From assembly GCA_007844125.1 (NCBI GenBank), contig CM017556.1:26803148-26867147 (forward strand): DNA of 64,000 nt. The letters are read 5' to 3'. Below the pieces are notes generated by a model. It was not told the DNA's origin. It worked only from the letters and a program-made list of their open reading frames with translations, and did no database searches. The stretch's first letter is position 1; each line of letters starts with the position of its first letter. This document shows, piece after piece, positions 44,201 to 60,740 of the stretch. This DNA comes from Sinonovacula constricta (Eukaryota; Mollusca; Bivalvia; Cardiida; Solecurtidae). A program made the position numbers and the translations under genes.

Positions 44201-46283
44201 CGTTGCTACATCACTACATGCCACTTGAAATGGTGAATACTGTTTCAAATGGGTATGTATGATTTAAAAAATAAGTTGCATAAATAATCAACAAGGTTTT
44301 GCTGTTTCTAGGTCGGTTTGTTGTTTGGCAAAAATCTTTCATTGTTGAGCAAGACCGCGTCAGCGACCTTTGATACTTTGCATCAGTGATCTCTTGTTGT
44401 ATGCTGTGTCCGTACATACTGGGCCTTATAGTAAACATTGTGTTCACGTCAGCTAAGTCCGTCTGCCTGGTTCGAGTTTGAAAGAACGTCAACAAGGCTT
44501 TGTTCCCGACAATACAACAGATTATGTGGCAGGGCCATGTTTTACCAAATTTCTAGGAAGCAGTTGGATAGATTAGAGGGGTCTAGTCCTCGAGCTCCGT
44601 TTTATTACGTGACGATATACACCGAAAACATACAGTACATTTATTATTTGTTCACTGCGTATTTTTATGTTGATTTCATGTTTTCTCGCGGCTCATGTAA
44701 GAAAAGCAATCACAATAAAGTACAGTGGTTGCTTATTGTAAGAACTATTATAATGCACATGTCTGTAGATGCAGAATGATATTTACAATTATCTTGTGCA
44801 CGGTCGAATGTGAACTAGTTTAATATAATATGTTCTATAAATTTTGGTACGTGTATATAGAATTCCACGGTGATAAAAATTTATTCCATTATGATGCCTG
44901 TTGATTGTATCATCGGAGTAGTTCTGGTTCATGTGCCAAACTGATATATTGCATAATGTATTTGTTTAAAGGCAGTCTATAACAATTAGAATTGTAGATT
45001 GTCAAATACAAACAAATATATTGTTGTTGTTTTATTTGTGTGCATTTTTGCTTACTATCGTTTATTAGTATAAAGCCCGTAAATCATGTATTTTGTATTG
45101 CTAACTTTACCTGAATGTTGTGTTGGTATATAGAGATATATAGAATATTTATAAGTGTTAACATGCTTTCATGCGTGTACATTAGTAAACTCGCAAATGT
45201 CAGCCAATTATTAGTGTGCAATATAACGTGTTTTGTTTAGATCGTTTTTCAGTTGCCGATTTCCTATTTATGTTAATTGTTGATTTTTTACAGTTGAAAT
45301 AAATTTAGAATACCTGTGTTAGCCTTCGTTATTGATTTTCTTTTGCATGTTCGATAATAAGTAGCTGTGTAAATTTTCGCAGAATAAAGTATACATAAAG
45401 TACTAATTGAAGTTAAAATAAAAACTCGTCTTATATAAAAGTAACTTAATTTCCCATAGATCATTCAATGAATGACAAACAAAACAGTGACGATTTGGCG
45501 CGATATATGAACATTTCATTGAATGTTGGACCTGACGAAAAACGACTATCAGTAAATGTTGTAAAACCTTTCCTGAACACCGTTCACTGGAATTTTGGCG
45601 ACAAACAATATTAACAAGAAAACATGAAAGGTCGCCGTCGACATACTTTTCAACAATTGTACATTTTGTCTAATTTTGAACCCATCCAAACAACAGCAAC
45701 TTCTTGTTGATATTAAAAAGTGTGTAAAAGATACACTGTAGTATAAAATTTTCCCGTCATACACCTGATTTAGTTCGTTTGCACTACCAAATTCGTGATT
45801 GTAACAGTCCCATTCATCATTGCATCCACACAACACTGAATACAAAAGATACTCATCGGTTAAAGTGTGTACAAATAGAGAAAGTAAATTATTGTTGTTT
45901 CCAATTTCAAGTTTGATTACAACCTGCTTCTAATCACAAAGGATAAACAAATAAAATTTGAACAAAAAACGGTTAACTAACAAAAAAACTCGACGCTAAA
46001 AAACTCAAATTAATTCCGCGCTTTATACATGATTTTAAACTCTAAAAGGTATAAATAAGTGTTCATAATATAGGTTAATATTTTGATACAAGGATGACAG
46101 ATGCAACAGACATGTTAGACATTTATAATATTTCACGAATTTCAAAATATTTTCTGTTAAATAGTGAAATCTCCAACATGTTTGTCAACTTAAGGTAATG
46201 CCAAGATAACGTCACACAGACACACCATCTCTCTGCTGCTCTACTAAAATAAGAGCGTGATACGTATCTGCTTCTTTCTTTCT
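41204..46283. other. 5 kb AT-rich stretch without genes
   Basis: Contains a poly-C plus (AC)n tract at about 42357-42385. Short ORFs (for example 42581-42877, 44214-44495, 45549-45845, all minus) lack recognisable domains. No repeat boundaries found. Confidence 0.5.
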
Positions 46284-48550
46284 TTATTTATTTATTAGGG
46301 TTCTGAGGCACACCGACACTTAACAGGTCATACAACGCCGAATACAAAGTTTAATGTGAATAGGGCATAATAAGGTTAAAACTAAACTATACAATTAAAA
46401 TATAGAAAAAACAAACTATCAAGGTAAAAATAAAGAAAATGAAAACAGGTCAATATATTAAACGGTTAAGAAATATATAACTGTTGGTAAATAAACAGTT
46501 GTAACTTATTAAGTATACTTATCTCGTTCAAGAAGCAAACAAGTTTAGAATCCGACACTGTCCTAAAAAGTTCGTACATGTTGGGAGATTCGAGTCTGAA
46601 GGAACAACAACGCCCCACGGGTTAACAATTTTTATCTTTCATATCTAATTAAACAGTAAGCTTTCACCTTAGAGAAATGAAGGCAGTCATAACGCTTGTT
46701 CACCCATGCCGCGTCCCCGTTCAGACAGCTCATACATGACAAGACAACCTAAAATTAACAAACATTTATTTTAATTCTTTAGGAATACAACACATTACAA
46801 TTTAAAGACACTTGGGTAATGGAAGTTTATGGGCATGGTTCCCGTCTTCATCGTGCTAAGCCACTGTCAAAGCAGATACACCGGACAGATAGTCGTTTAG
46901 GGCGACCGAAGACAGCTATCCGTAATATAGACCCCAATATTCAAGCGTATGCCCCAAAAGGTTGAAACTGTACGCTTCGTTATGCTGTAAAAAGGCTGAA
47001 ATTGTATGCCCCAAAAGGCTGAAACTGTACGCTTCGTTATGCCTCAAAAGACTGAAACTGTATGCCCCGAAAGGCTGAAACTGTATGCCCAACTAGGCTG
47101 AAACTGTATGCCCCATTAGGCTAAACATATATGCCCCAATAGGCTGAAATCCTTGCCCCATAAGGTGTCAACCATATAATTTAACAGGCTTCACATTCAT
47201 TAAATAATCAAGTTGCAACTTTCAAAGGAAATTGCCACCTGCAACCATGGCTAATCCTGGGAAACAGAAATCGTGCCAGGCTGCTCAATGACGAAATCCC
47301 AGGTCTATGTCAGATGTGCAGACACTGACATAGTAAATGTCTGTTTTTAACCCTACTTATTAACTAAATTGAGAACTACTTTTCTGTTCGGACTGTGCTC
47401 CAATCTTGGGCAGTGCCACCGAAAATGTTATTGACATTAAAATACTTCGACTGAATGTAGTCTGTGTCTAAGGGATTTAAAATCAGTGTGTGGGATGCAA
47501 AGATCTGTCTCAGTGAGGGCTGAGGCAGGTTTAGCACCCCTTTCTGCATCTTCGTTTCCTCGGATGCCTACATGACTAGGAAGCCAACAGAAGGAGATTT
47601 CTTCAGTGTCATATAAACACTGGAGTTTGACAAGAACAGTGCGAACATGTGGTCTTGAATAATTCACTGACTTTATGCTTTGCAATACAGATAATGAGTC
47701 TAAAAATATAACATATTTTTCACCGGAATGTTCAGAAATAAAATCAAGGCTTAGATTTATAGCCTAGATTTCAGCGGCGAAGATAGACGAGTTGTTAGGA
47801 AGACTTTGTTTAATGCAGTGGTTTTTACTTACGGAGGCTCAGCCAACGTGAGTGTCCGTCTTTGAAACATCAGTATATATATCTGAAGGTGATCAGAATA
47901 CTTGTCACGGAGTTTGAGAATTTCAGATAGTAAAATCAAAGGATCTGTGTCCGACTTATTATTTTTACAGAGTTCTAAATTCACATCAGGGGAACGGAGT
48001 TGCCATGGTGGATGTTCAGTTGTGCGTCTTTCAGAAATGCTATCGAGTTTTACACCCGGCGTGCCCATGCTACCTTTAAGCCTTAAACCAAGAGGTCTGA
48101 TGACTTTAGGTGATCGATAATAAAACTTTTCATGTTTAGGGTTGAAAACGCAATTAAACGTTGGGTTATCAGGGGTAGACATGTGTTTAACTATATACTG
48201 CAAAGAAAGTTACACGCGACGCGAAGTATAATTTCAACGTAACTGGTGAGGTCCTGAACAATCCTAGAGCTAGACGAAGTCCCTGGTTGTGAACGACGTC
48301 CAGCATCTGTAGACAGGACCTCCTGGTAGAATCATAGACTATGCTTTCCTAATCCAATTTAGACCGAATTAGGGAACGGTACAGAAGTTACAATGTTTTC
48401 CAATCGGCTTCCCAGTCTGCATGGGATAAATATTTAAGCAAGTTAAGAGCCTTGAGATATTTCTTCTTGATGTAATTGCTATGTGGAAAAAAAGTCAGTT
48501 TTCTTTCAAAAATGACTCCAAGAAACTTATTTTCCTGGACGACAGGAATA
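46284..48550 (-). pseudogene. LINE with RNase H domain, copy A (RT end, RNase H, 3' tail)
   Basis: Minus-strand retrotransposon remnant. Around 48540-48250 the RT C-terminus is readable (FLGVIFERKLTFF, then LRLALGLFRTSP). The linker (48203-47829) follows. The RNase H end (47685-47437) holds ISFCWLPSHVGIRGNEDAER and LTETDLCIPHTDFKSL. The last 340 bases (46620-46284), with CGAATACAAAGTTTAA and AAACCGTTTAATATATTGAC-like blocks, match the tails of copies B and C. Frameshifted throughout. RT plus RNase H places it in the I/Jockey/R1-type group broadly. Confidence 0.78.
46934..47165. repeat. 23-24 bp minisatellite inside the LINE 3' region
   Basis: Eight to nine units of GCCCCAAAAGGCTGAAACTGTAT with variants, some carrying ACGCTTCGTTATGC. 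Confidence 0.85.
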
Positions 48551-49755
48551 GGGAAAATGTGAGAAAAGGAGTTTGCGGAACACCGTATATTTGAAGACAG
48601 AAAAAGGAGAAAAGGAGAAGTAAGCCAGAGGCAAGAAAGTGGGATGAAAGGGAGTAAAAGCTAACCCAGCACTGGCCGAGGGTTAGCCGATTGAGGATAC
48701 AGGACCAGTACCCCGCCCGTCTACCCCACAACTAAGGGCCAAAGTAGTGTGTTGGTCGGGGTCGACTTATGTGTCATTATCCTGACAAGACATCAACCAC
48801 CAGTGTCCCCTCGTCGCAGAGATACTAGGTCGCCACCCACGGCAAACAGGTTTTGCTACCTTTGGAGGGTTCTCATCCCGCTACAGGTTGCTGCAGCCGG
48901 ATAATTTTAAGGCCTCTACAGGCAGGGCCCTCTCTGCTCCTTTACGTTTTTACTGCTGTTCATCATTTGCAATTGCAAACTGCATTGTGAATCCCACCAT
49001 ACTCGGGTTCTTTTGTGAAACAAGGATACGACAAAATGCTTATTAATGCCTTTTTGAAAGCTATTTAATTGCCGCAAGCTAAGCTGGTAAACGTGATTTC
49101 TTTTTTTCTTTGAAAACGGTTTTACAGTGCAGCTGCGATTTCTGTTATTGCCTACCACCCTCTTGGCCCCATACGAATGCATTCCAAAAAGAAGGTATAC
49201 TGATTTGCAGGAATGGTAAATAAAATTTAAATAGATGTTTACTACATACAATGTATTATGAGAAACTAGATTAACGACAAATAGTTCTTTATTTTAAAAG
49301 TACACCAAACAGGAATGAATTGTCTATTTACAAAACAAAGGAGATGGTTAAAGTTTCTATTAGAACATAGAGTAATAATGGACGGCTAAACTATAAAACA
49401 GGTCTGCAATTCAACAACTCTATTAATTGTAACGATACAGTAACATAAAAAACGGATACCGTAATTACAGATATTTTATACCCACACAGTCAATAGCTGG
49501 TAATTAGAATACAAATAATAATAACAAACAATGGCCAAAACCAAATTAAGCCAGGGACCCAATAGAAGAAAAGCAAAGAATAACTGCAGAACATAAAATA
49601 ATTTTATTTAGACTTTATCGTCGTAAAATGCCATTTAAACAAATCCTACATATACATTCGATTACGGTAAACGAACAATTTTTAGTGACTCGGAGGATGT
49701 TAGAACGTTTTCAACCAAACACTAATTCATACCTGATATCCAACAAACAATCGTT
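48551..49755. other. No gene seen; one GC-richer patch
   Basis: A GC-richer patch at about 48590-48940 could be a transposon remnant. A 111-codon minus-strand ORF at 48916-49251 is not recognised. The rest is AT-rich spacer. Confidence 0.4.
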
Positions 49756-49756
49756 T

Positions 49757-51348
<1,592 letters not shown>

Positions 51349-51404
51349 ATAACGATAGGTTAGGATAACATTTCTTTTGAGTCTGCTTTTTAACAAGTTT
51401 TTTA

Positions 51405-52150
51405 ACAAGTAACATAAGCTCAAACGAGCATGTGAAATACTTTTGTTCTGTGCCTTTTCGAAGTTTGGATTATGTGCAATACTCATAGGACTTTGTCATA
51501 TATTCTTATTCATGATCACAACAATGTTACTTGTGCAGTGTGGCGGTCGTAAAAAATCTCCCCGTGCATGTAATCTATGTTGTCATTTAATTCATCCTAT
51601 AAGGATTGTTACGTGTATTTCCTTTGATGGACATTGAACTTTGGTGCTTGAATTCCATCTTCAAATGAACAGGATGCTACAACCATTTATTCGTCTCTAG
51701 TCATGTTTGTTTATGATTCAGAAAGTTAATTTTATTTGTGGTCAACCATTTTTGTGTTGTTTTTTCAAATCGAAATAATACCATATTCCTTTTCTAAACA
51801 CTATGTGGACATTTTTTTTCGATGACGTCACTACTTTCGTCATAACGTATAGAAAAAAAGCGCATGGACATTTTGTTTTTCTTTTTGTTGCTTGCATTTG
51901 AGAAACTCGTCAGGAAGTGAGAGGTTAGAGCTCTGTAAAACCGGTTTAAGCACCCCAGTCGGTCCAAATTGCCGACTGACCGTTCCAAGGCGGTAACTGT
52001 CGGGTTTGCTCTTATCCTTGAGTGACTCATCACAGATTTGATCTCACTTTTCGCTTGGCTTGCATGTTAAATACCTTTGTTCTGTGCCTTTTCGGAGTTT
52101 GGTATATGTTGCAATACTCATAGGACTTTGTCATATATTCTTATTTACAA
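51405..52150 (+). repeat. Dispersed repeat with conserved hairpin core, copy 1
   Basis: From GCATGTGAAATAC...TGTTCTGTGCCTTTTCG to GGACTTTGTCATATATTCTT, with a central core (about 51935-52015) containing AGTCGGTCCAAATTGCCGACT and CCAAGGCGGTAACTGTCGGG. Confidence 0.8.
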
Positions 52151-52299
52151 CCAACTTACAACTGAAAAGTTTAATTTCTGCCGGTTTCTGATACTTCTCA
52201 TGTGAGATTATGTGACATAAGTTAAAGTGTTAATCTCCAGTCATGATGAATAACAACCATTATGACTTGCACTTTTCGTTAAATGACTCATCAGAAATT

Positions 52300-53062
52300 T
52301 GTTCTTACTTTTTGCTTGTCTTGCATGTGAAATACCTTTGTTCTGTGCCTTTTCGGAGTTTGGTATATGTTGCAATGCTCATAGGACTTTGTCATATATT
52401 CTTATTCATGATCACAACAATGTTACTTGTGCAGTGTGGCGGGCGTAAAGAATATCCCCGTGCATGTTATCTATGTTGTCAGTCATTTAATTCATCCTAT
52501 AAGGACTGTTATGTGTATTTACTTTGATGGACATTGGACTTTGGTTCTTCAATTCCATCTTCACATGAACAGGATGCTACAACCATTTATTCGTCTCTGG
52601 TCACGTTCGTTCATGATTCAGAAAGTTGTTTTTATTTATAGTCAACCTTTTTTGTGTAGTTTTTCAAATCGAAATAGTACCATATTATTTTCTAAACACT
52701 ATGTCGACATTATTTTTCAATGACGTCACTACTTTCGTCATAACATAGAAAATATCAGCGCTTGGACATTTTGTATACAAATAGATCGTTTTTCTTTTCG
52801 TTGCTTGCATTTGAGAAATTCGTCAGGAAATGCGAGGTTAAAGCTCTGTAAAACCGGTTTAAGCATCTTCAGTCGGTCCATATTGCCGACTGACCGTTCC
52901 AAGGCGGTAACTGTCGGGTTTGCGCTTTTCGTTAAATGACTCATCACAAATTTGTTCTTACTTTTTGCTTGACTTGCATGTGAAATTCCTTTGTTCTGTG
53001 CCTTTTCGGAGTTTAGTATATGTTGCAATGCTCATAGGACTTTGTCATATATTCTTATTGTA
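52300..53062 (+). repeat. Same repeat, copy 2
   Basis: Closely matches copy 1 at about 890 bases spacing; core at about 52845-52925. Confidence 0.8.
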
Positions 53063-53149
53063 AAGAAATAAATGCTCACAATTTTAATATATGTAAAATG
53101 TTGCTTAATTGTAGGTGTTTGATTTAGAAAATAACTATATTAATTGAAT

Positions 53150-53620
53150 AAGAATATATAAGACAAAGTCATTTGAGCATTGCAACATATACAAAAATTG
53201 AAAAAACACAAGACCAAGGTATTCCACATGCACGCGAAATGTGAATGTGATGAGTCATTTTACAATAAGAGCAAACCCGACAGTTACCGCCTTGGAACGG
53301 TCAGTCGGCAATATGGACCGACTGGAGTGCTTAAACTGGTTTTACAGAGCTCTAACCTCGCACTTCCTGATGACTTTTCCGAATGTAAGAAATGATAAGA
53401 AAACTGATCCATTTGAATAAGTTTCCAAGCGACTATGTCTTATTTATGACATGACGAAAGCAGTGACGTCATTGAAAGATAATGTCCACATAGTGTTTAG
53501 AAGAGAGATAGGTATTATTTCGACTAGAAAACCTGCAGAAAACGATTATAGTAAATGAAATTAACTTTTCTAATCAAGAAAGAAAATGACCATAGAAAGG
53601 TAAATGGTTGTAGCATCCTG
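53150..53620 (-). repeat. Same repeat, inverted copy 3
   Basis: Begins AATAAGAATATATAAGACAA (inverse of copy 2's end), with the core at about 53270-53345 on the minus strand. With copy 2 it forms a large inverted repeat around a 90-base spacer. Confidence 0.8.
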
Positions 53621-53705
53621 TGCATGCGGAGATGGAAAAAAACAATAGTTTGATAATTGTTTATTTAGTTAAAATAGAAAGCATTTTACATTACTGTTCA
53701 TAAAC

Positions 53706-53795
53706 GTCTACGTGACATAATGGTAGAGTAGTCAACTTGTAACTCCCCTGACAACTCAGCCTCTGACCACGCGGGTTCAAGCCCTGGTCTATAAT
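53706..53795 (+). repeat. tRNA-derived SINE head or tRNA relic
   Basis: GTGACATAATGGTAGAGT (A box, 53712-53729) and GCGGGTTCAAGCCCTGG (B box, about 53771-53787), but with about 15 extra bases between arms. No cloverleaf closes. Confidence 0.6.
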
Positions 53796-53956
53796 GACTT
53801 AAATTTTGAAGCTGCATTTCAAAAACAAACAAGTATCTAAAGAAAACGATTTAGTAAAATCTATTTGTTGCAGGTAAGTTATTAGATACTACCTTAAAAT
53901 CACAGAACCATGTCTTGACGTTTCAAATCTATATTTGTTTGGTTAAAGCTTAATTA

Positions 53957-56900
53957 CTGGTGAAACAGAAAATATATTGTTATCAAGTTCTGTCAACATT
54001 TGTAATGAGATATTTAATTTCTTCACTTCAAATAATTGTTTTTGTGCCAAAGAGTTTGCTTCCTTAATAAGGGTGTTTTTCTCTCCTAAGATTTCAAGAT
54101 GTTTTTCTCGGTACTTTTCCTTCATTCCAATTTTTTTCTACATAAACTTAATAATGTTATCCGAGTAGTCTGTTGTTTCTGAAAGGAAATGATTATTACA
54201 TCCTTAGTAAATGCTGATGAGTTTTATATAGAACTATGTCAAATTGCGTTATATGAATTATGTGTTATCTTTATAGTCATTTATATATACATCTTCATTT
54301 TATCTTTGTAAAGATTATACTGCATTAGCCATGTTTAATAACAGAATCATTTGTAAATATAAAGTAACTATGTAAATATATGTACTACATGTTAAATATG
54401 TGTAATGAACATCTAATACACAAGATTTGTCAATGGATTTTGCTGTTACACTCTTGCATATTAAATATGTGATGGCATAATGAGGCATTACATTGGTAAT
54501 TTTGTTCGCAGTTCAGCTTGTAGACAAGATTATAATGACCAATTTCTTGGATATATGTGGGTCATTTCTAGTCAGATTCTTTATGAAACAACAGGTTTTT
54601 ATGAACTATATGAACAAATTGTAGTTGCACATATGCTTGCATGTAATGTTCGATACATGAAATGTAAAGCCTGACTGACATAGGTACAAAACCGATTGCA
54701 AAGCAACATCTGGTGAAATTCATCATTTTCAATTATCTATTTGTGTTTGCATCCTAGCCTGTACAAATATTTTTCAGTAGGTACATCTGCCTTATGGTAT
54801 GCAGTTTGAAAGTGATCCTACCTAGTCACTTAAAATGATATTCCTTCATATATTTCGACTCGACTTCAATATAATGAACATAATTGTGTAAATACTTTTC
54901 AACACATAAGAAAACATTTTTTAAATAAAACAATCTTTCTCTTTACAAGACTGACTTTGTCTCTTCCTGGGTGTTCTTTTGTATGCAGATTCTGTTCCAA
55001 AAACAAACATCAAATGCAACACTTATTGAAAGGCAGCATTGTAAACACTAATTTTTGAAAGATATTATTTCTTTCAACAATAAATAACAAATTTCAATTT
55101 AGCGCTAGTCATTTGTATCTTTATAAGTACATGAATGTCATTAAGAGATACACTGGAACAGCTTTACAATATTATATCTACATACTATGTTGGACTAGAA
55201 GTATTATGTTGTAAAATGTATACACATTTTCATTGTCTTACCTTTGAAGATAGATGAATGACGTTTATCTGCCACTAAATCTGTTAGAAAACAGTTTTCT
55301 TGTGAAGTAAAACATAAAAAGATGCAGATAATAGTATCTTCTTAATAAGTTTAAAAACTATACACTATACGGACTATGTTCAAAACTTACTTATGCAAAA
55401 TTGTTGATTATATTAACGATTTATTTTAACCCGATTTTTATATGCATAAATTGTTTCATCTTTTTTAAATTGATTTGTTTAATGTTACAGTATACTCAAT
55501 TTGGAATTATTCTTTGATTTTAATGTAAATATCATACCATGACTTATAGACGGCAATGGGGTCTCTGAAAATAAGAAGAGTTTGTATTTGTTACCTTTTG
55601 TAGACATTATATAATATTATGTATTGTCTTTTTTATTGTCCCTTCTATTAACATTTCCCTGTTGTTTGTGTTTTATAATTTTATAAATTTGTTGTATTTG
55701 GCATATAACTATTTTTATTAATTTGTTGTATTTGGCATAGATAACTGTATTGGAAACATTCTATTTTGTGATTATAATATCCTTTCAAGTGTGCTGAATT
55801 CACAGAGGTTGTATAATTTTGTTTAAAAAATTACAAAGATTAACTTACCATCTTCAGGTTCTTTTTCGTGTCCTTTCATCTCTGTAGCACAGGTGTCTAT
55901 CCGTTAATAATAAAAGATAATAATGCACAAAGATCAAAACATTCTTTAGACAAATTATACAAACAAAAACACATGAAAAGAAAATTTGTACAATGATGTG
56001 TTGGTCATATTGTCAAGCTTATTATTGATGGAGGAAGACCCAAAAAATTGTCTTGGTAGAACCACTGGCACACGGCAGGTTAGCTGGAAAATCCCCACAA
56101 TATATATTAGATAAACGCTTCTTCAGTGCTTTTTACTTAAGTAAATTGATACAGTTTGTTACTTAAATTAATCTGGTCATCAGTATTTACTTCAATAAAA
56201 ATATATTAAACACTGACCAAGTAGATGTATTTAAAATTTAAAACCAACCAAAAAACAGGTCCCCGTCTGGTATGATGCCATCAATTGCTGGCCCTGGGAT
56301 GCACGTCATTATCTGAATATGTAAGGTTATTTTAACATATAATCACAACAACAGAAAACTATAAAAAAAACACAACTATATCTTCTATACGATGCCATCT
56401 CAATGTTTATAGTAAGTATCTGACCTTCTCTTCATAACCCCTCAAAAAACCAGCAGGAGGCCCCTCCGCCTGTCAGTTGGGCATGGGTTATTATTTGGAT
56501 GGCCTTCCTCTTTGTAACACACTGTTAACAATTCATTTTTATTTAAAATTTAACAGTGCATCATTTTAAATGTTTTGCATCTTTCAAGAACTCATTATGC
56601 ATAAACACCAACAAATAATCTTGTGGCATACTGTTGTTATGTGTAACATTTCAAATTTATCTTTTAAATCAATATTACTATAGGCATTGAACTTGATCCA
56701 AAAAAAAATGTTTTCCCCCCAACCCATTAATGGTATTTTCATAGATCTTATTCATAGAATTGAGGATGAAACTTGCCTTAAGGTCAGACCTTTTTTCTTG
56801 GCCTCCTGCCATGTCCTTCCAACCAAACTGATGCTGCTTATTCTGAAATCATTTATAATTAATCCAATAACTATTTCTAACTGAATTGTTTACATTATAA

Positions 56901-57489
56901 ATAAAACACGTTGAAACAGGGATTGCCATAAGAAAGTAAGAATATATGACAAAGTCAGTCACTTTACCAATATTTTTCATATTTACAAACTTAGCTATTT
57001 AATAGTCAGTGTGGTTATAGTAGATTTCATGTGTATTTATCCATCAAGTAACTCCATGAAAATAGTTTAAATAGCCCTCACCATAAATAAATAGTTATGA
57101 TTCCTTCTTCATGTATATTATGTGTAGTTCATAAATAAAACTTAACGTCACAGTCTCCATACAAACTGTACTTACCGTAACTGAATATAGATTGTTATTT
57201 TTTATAAAGACAATTTTTCACTTTTTTTTTATAAAATTGCTTCATCTCAGTAGTAATATTAATACTCATAAAAGGTTAGGACACGTAAGACATCTGGTCG
57301 CTCTGTACTTACTGGTTGGCACAATCTCGCCAAAAGGCATTTGTGGCCCCTGCACGGCCATCAGAATAAAGTGCAGTTGGAGCGGCAGATACTAATTCTA
57401 TTAGCAGTTTAGTTTCCAGCTCACTCCAGTTGCTCTTTCTTTTTTTTCTTCTATTTTTCCCTCTCTCTTCTACTTCATAAATCCAGTGG
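53957..57489 (-). pseudogene. Harbinger Myb/SANT-like partner protein, exon remnants
   Basis: DNA-binding accessory protein of Harbinger elements. The exon at 57489-57313 (minus) has good AG and GT borders and reads RKKRKSNWSELETKLLIELV, then TNAFWRDCANQ, a Myb/SANT-like helix. A middle piece near 56460-56400 reads GPPAGFLRGYEEKVR, the Gly/Pro linker, frameshifted. The last exon (54178-53957) carries a TAG, then MKEKYREKHLEILGEKNTLI and EANSLAQKQLFEVKKLN, the C-terminal coiled coil. Convergent with the nuclease gene, as in many autonomous Harbinger transposons. Decayed. Confidence 0.68.
54480..56240. other. Intronic/spacer sequence of the Harbinger region, nothing further seen
   Basis: AT-rich, no coding segment recognised. 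A duplicated 'ttgttgtatttggcata' lies near 55690 and 55725. Confidence 0.4.
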
Positions 57490-57499
57490 CTGAAAACAC

Positions 57500-57696
57500 T
57501 AAATGTCGTCTGTCAAAATTTGACAACAATTTTGAAGAGTATGCGTCTCACTTCCGTTGCCCGTGACTAGCGATTGCAAACGTACGAAAAGTGACGAACT
57601 TACGCAACTTTAGTAAGACAGACTAACGTTAAATCGTATCTTGTAAACGTAACTTACGTTCGTGCTTAAGTTAAGAAATGATAGTAAGACGGGCCC
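57500..57696. mobile_element. Right terminus of the Harbinger element
   Basis: Ends AAGTTAAGAAATGATAGTAAG then ACGGGCCC (57696). Inverted, it starts GGGCCCGTCTTACTATC, typical of Harbinger ends. Subterminal TTACG/CGTAA motifs are frequent between 57590 and 57660. The left terminus was not found near 49 kb. Confidence 0.55.
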
Positions 57697-57814
57697 AAAG
57701 TGAACAATCAACTCATTATTTTAGAGTTTTTACAATGCTATTTATTTTGATGTTAAAGAGAGTAACTGAAAATGTACTGCCCTGAGGGACACCCTGTTCC
57801 TGTTTATGTATGTG

Positions 57815-58600
57815 TATATTGGGGTTTACGGCAAACCGACACTTGATAGTTCATACGGCGCCGAATACATTGAAGTTTAACGACAATAGAATATAATAAG
57901 GTTGAAACTAAAATAAGTGAGTAGAAATAAAAATCTATCAGGTTAAAAATGTGAATTATAAGTGAAAAAACAGGTTAACATATTAAACAGTTAAAAGGTT
58001 TAACGTTTGCACAATAAACAGCTTAAAAATGTATAACCTATTAAGAATACCAATCTCGTTCAGGAAGCAAACAAGCATGGAATAGGACACTGTTTTAAAT
58101 GCCAGTGTCAATACAATGTAATAAAATATGACTGTCAGTGGTTCCTGGCAGGAAACACATTCAGGTTGAACTTCTCTTTTAAAGATATATAAATGAGTTA
58201 GTCTAGTATGTCCAATGCGACAGTTGATAAGTGCTATGTCTTTCCGCCTATTTTCTCTGCAAGTAGAGATATTGGTTCCTACGTTAGGTTTAATTGCGTG
58301 TTATGTGGTTAAAGTTGTTTAAAATCTGTGTGAGGGATGCAACAATCTGTCTCCGTAAAGACAAAAGCAGATTTGATGAGGGGGCTTGAAAAATTGAGTT
58401 TTTTAATGTTGTAAAGTTCAATACATTATTTTCGGTAATTTGTTTTAAATTCAAATGTGATGATTGTATAATTTCTAGCATTTGTAAGCCAAACAGCTTT
58501 ATTGCCTTTGGTTTACGCTCGTACAAGTGTTCATATTTAGAATTTAAAGCCAATGTTATCACTTTCTTTCAGGAATGTCTTCTGAAGGCAAAGCGCAGCA
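57815..58600 (-). pseudogene. LINE with RNase H, copy B (linker joined to RNase H end and tail)
   Basis: Minus strand. 58562-58380 matches the linker region of copy A (EHLYERKPKAIKLFGLQMLE). It then jumps to the RNase H end (CCIPHTDFK in one frame) and the zinc-finger-like HTRLTHLYIFKREVQPEC, and finishes with the shared 3' tail (ATTCGGCGCCGTATGAACTA). The RNase H core is deleted. Confidence 0.75.
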
Positions 58601-59023
58601 GGGTTTAAAGAGGTCAATAAAGATAGAATTTCATTAAAATTGTCTCTAAAACCTCGACAATTCCAATGATACTATTTTGTTGACTTTAAAGGTTATCCTA
58701 TATACAATCACATTCACTGATTTACAAGCTGTAGCCCTTCGTTTAACAGTCCATAAAGTCATTACAGTCTGCTCTCTTTATCTTCCACCTAATTCAGATA
58801 TTCCAAAATAAAAATGACTTAATAAATCAATTACTTTCCCCTTATATTCTTGTAGGTGTCTTTAATGGACAAAACACAGTATTGGGGATGTTCTGGTTAT
58901 AATAATATGGATAAAAGGTTAGAGGACTTTATTGTCCAAAATGATATATGCCTAATGAATAATAAAAAAGGCAACTTACTTACATGCTAACGTTAATCAT
59001 CTCTTGACGTTTCTTTATGCCAT

Positions 59024-60215
<1,192 letters not shown>

Positions 60216-60239
60216 AATACAAATTCCTTATATGGAAAT

Positions 60240-60740
60240 TGGACTTTGGTTTTTCAATTCCATCTTCACATGAACTGGATGCTACAATCATTAATTCCTC
60301 TTCTCTGATATTTTTTCTTGATTCAAAAACTATCGACATTTTTGTCAGTCTTCTAATCGAACTAATACCTATTCCCCTTCTAACACTATGTTGACATTAT
60401 TTTCAATGACGTCATTACTTTCGTCATAACTTGTCAAACAAAACGTCAGCGCTTGGACATTTATCCAAATGGATCGTTTGCCTTTTCATTACTTGCATAT
60501 AAGAAACCCACCAGGAAGTGCGAGGTTAGAACTTCGCAAAACCGGATTATGCACCCCAGTCGGTCCTTATTGCCGACTGACCGTCCCAAGGCGGTAACTG
60601 TCGGGTTTGCTCTTTATGTTAAATGACGCATCACAGATTTGTTCTTACTTTTACATTAGGCTTGCATGTGAATACCTTCAATTTTTTGTATATGTTGCAA
60701 TGCTCATATGACTGTTATATATATTCTAATTATGTAATGA
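60240..60740 (+). repeat. Hairpin-core repeat, copy 4
   Basis: Matches copies 1-3 from GGACTTTGGTTTTTCAATTC to the 'tgcaatgctcatatgact' end; core at about 60536-60615. The first unit end is missing, as it abuts the LINE tail. Confidence 0.8.

Noticed and set aside
45549..45845. 98-codon minus-strand ORF with a hydrophobic stretch
   Set aside because: Isolated, no splice signals or neighbours, within chance for this length of AT-rich DNA.
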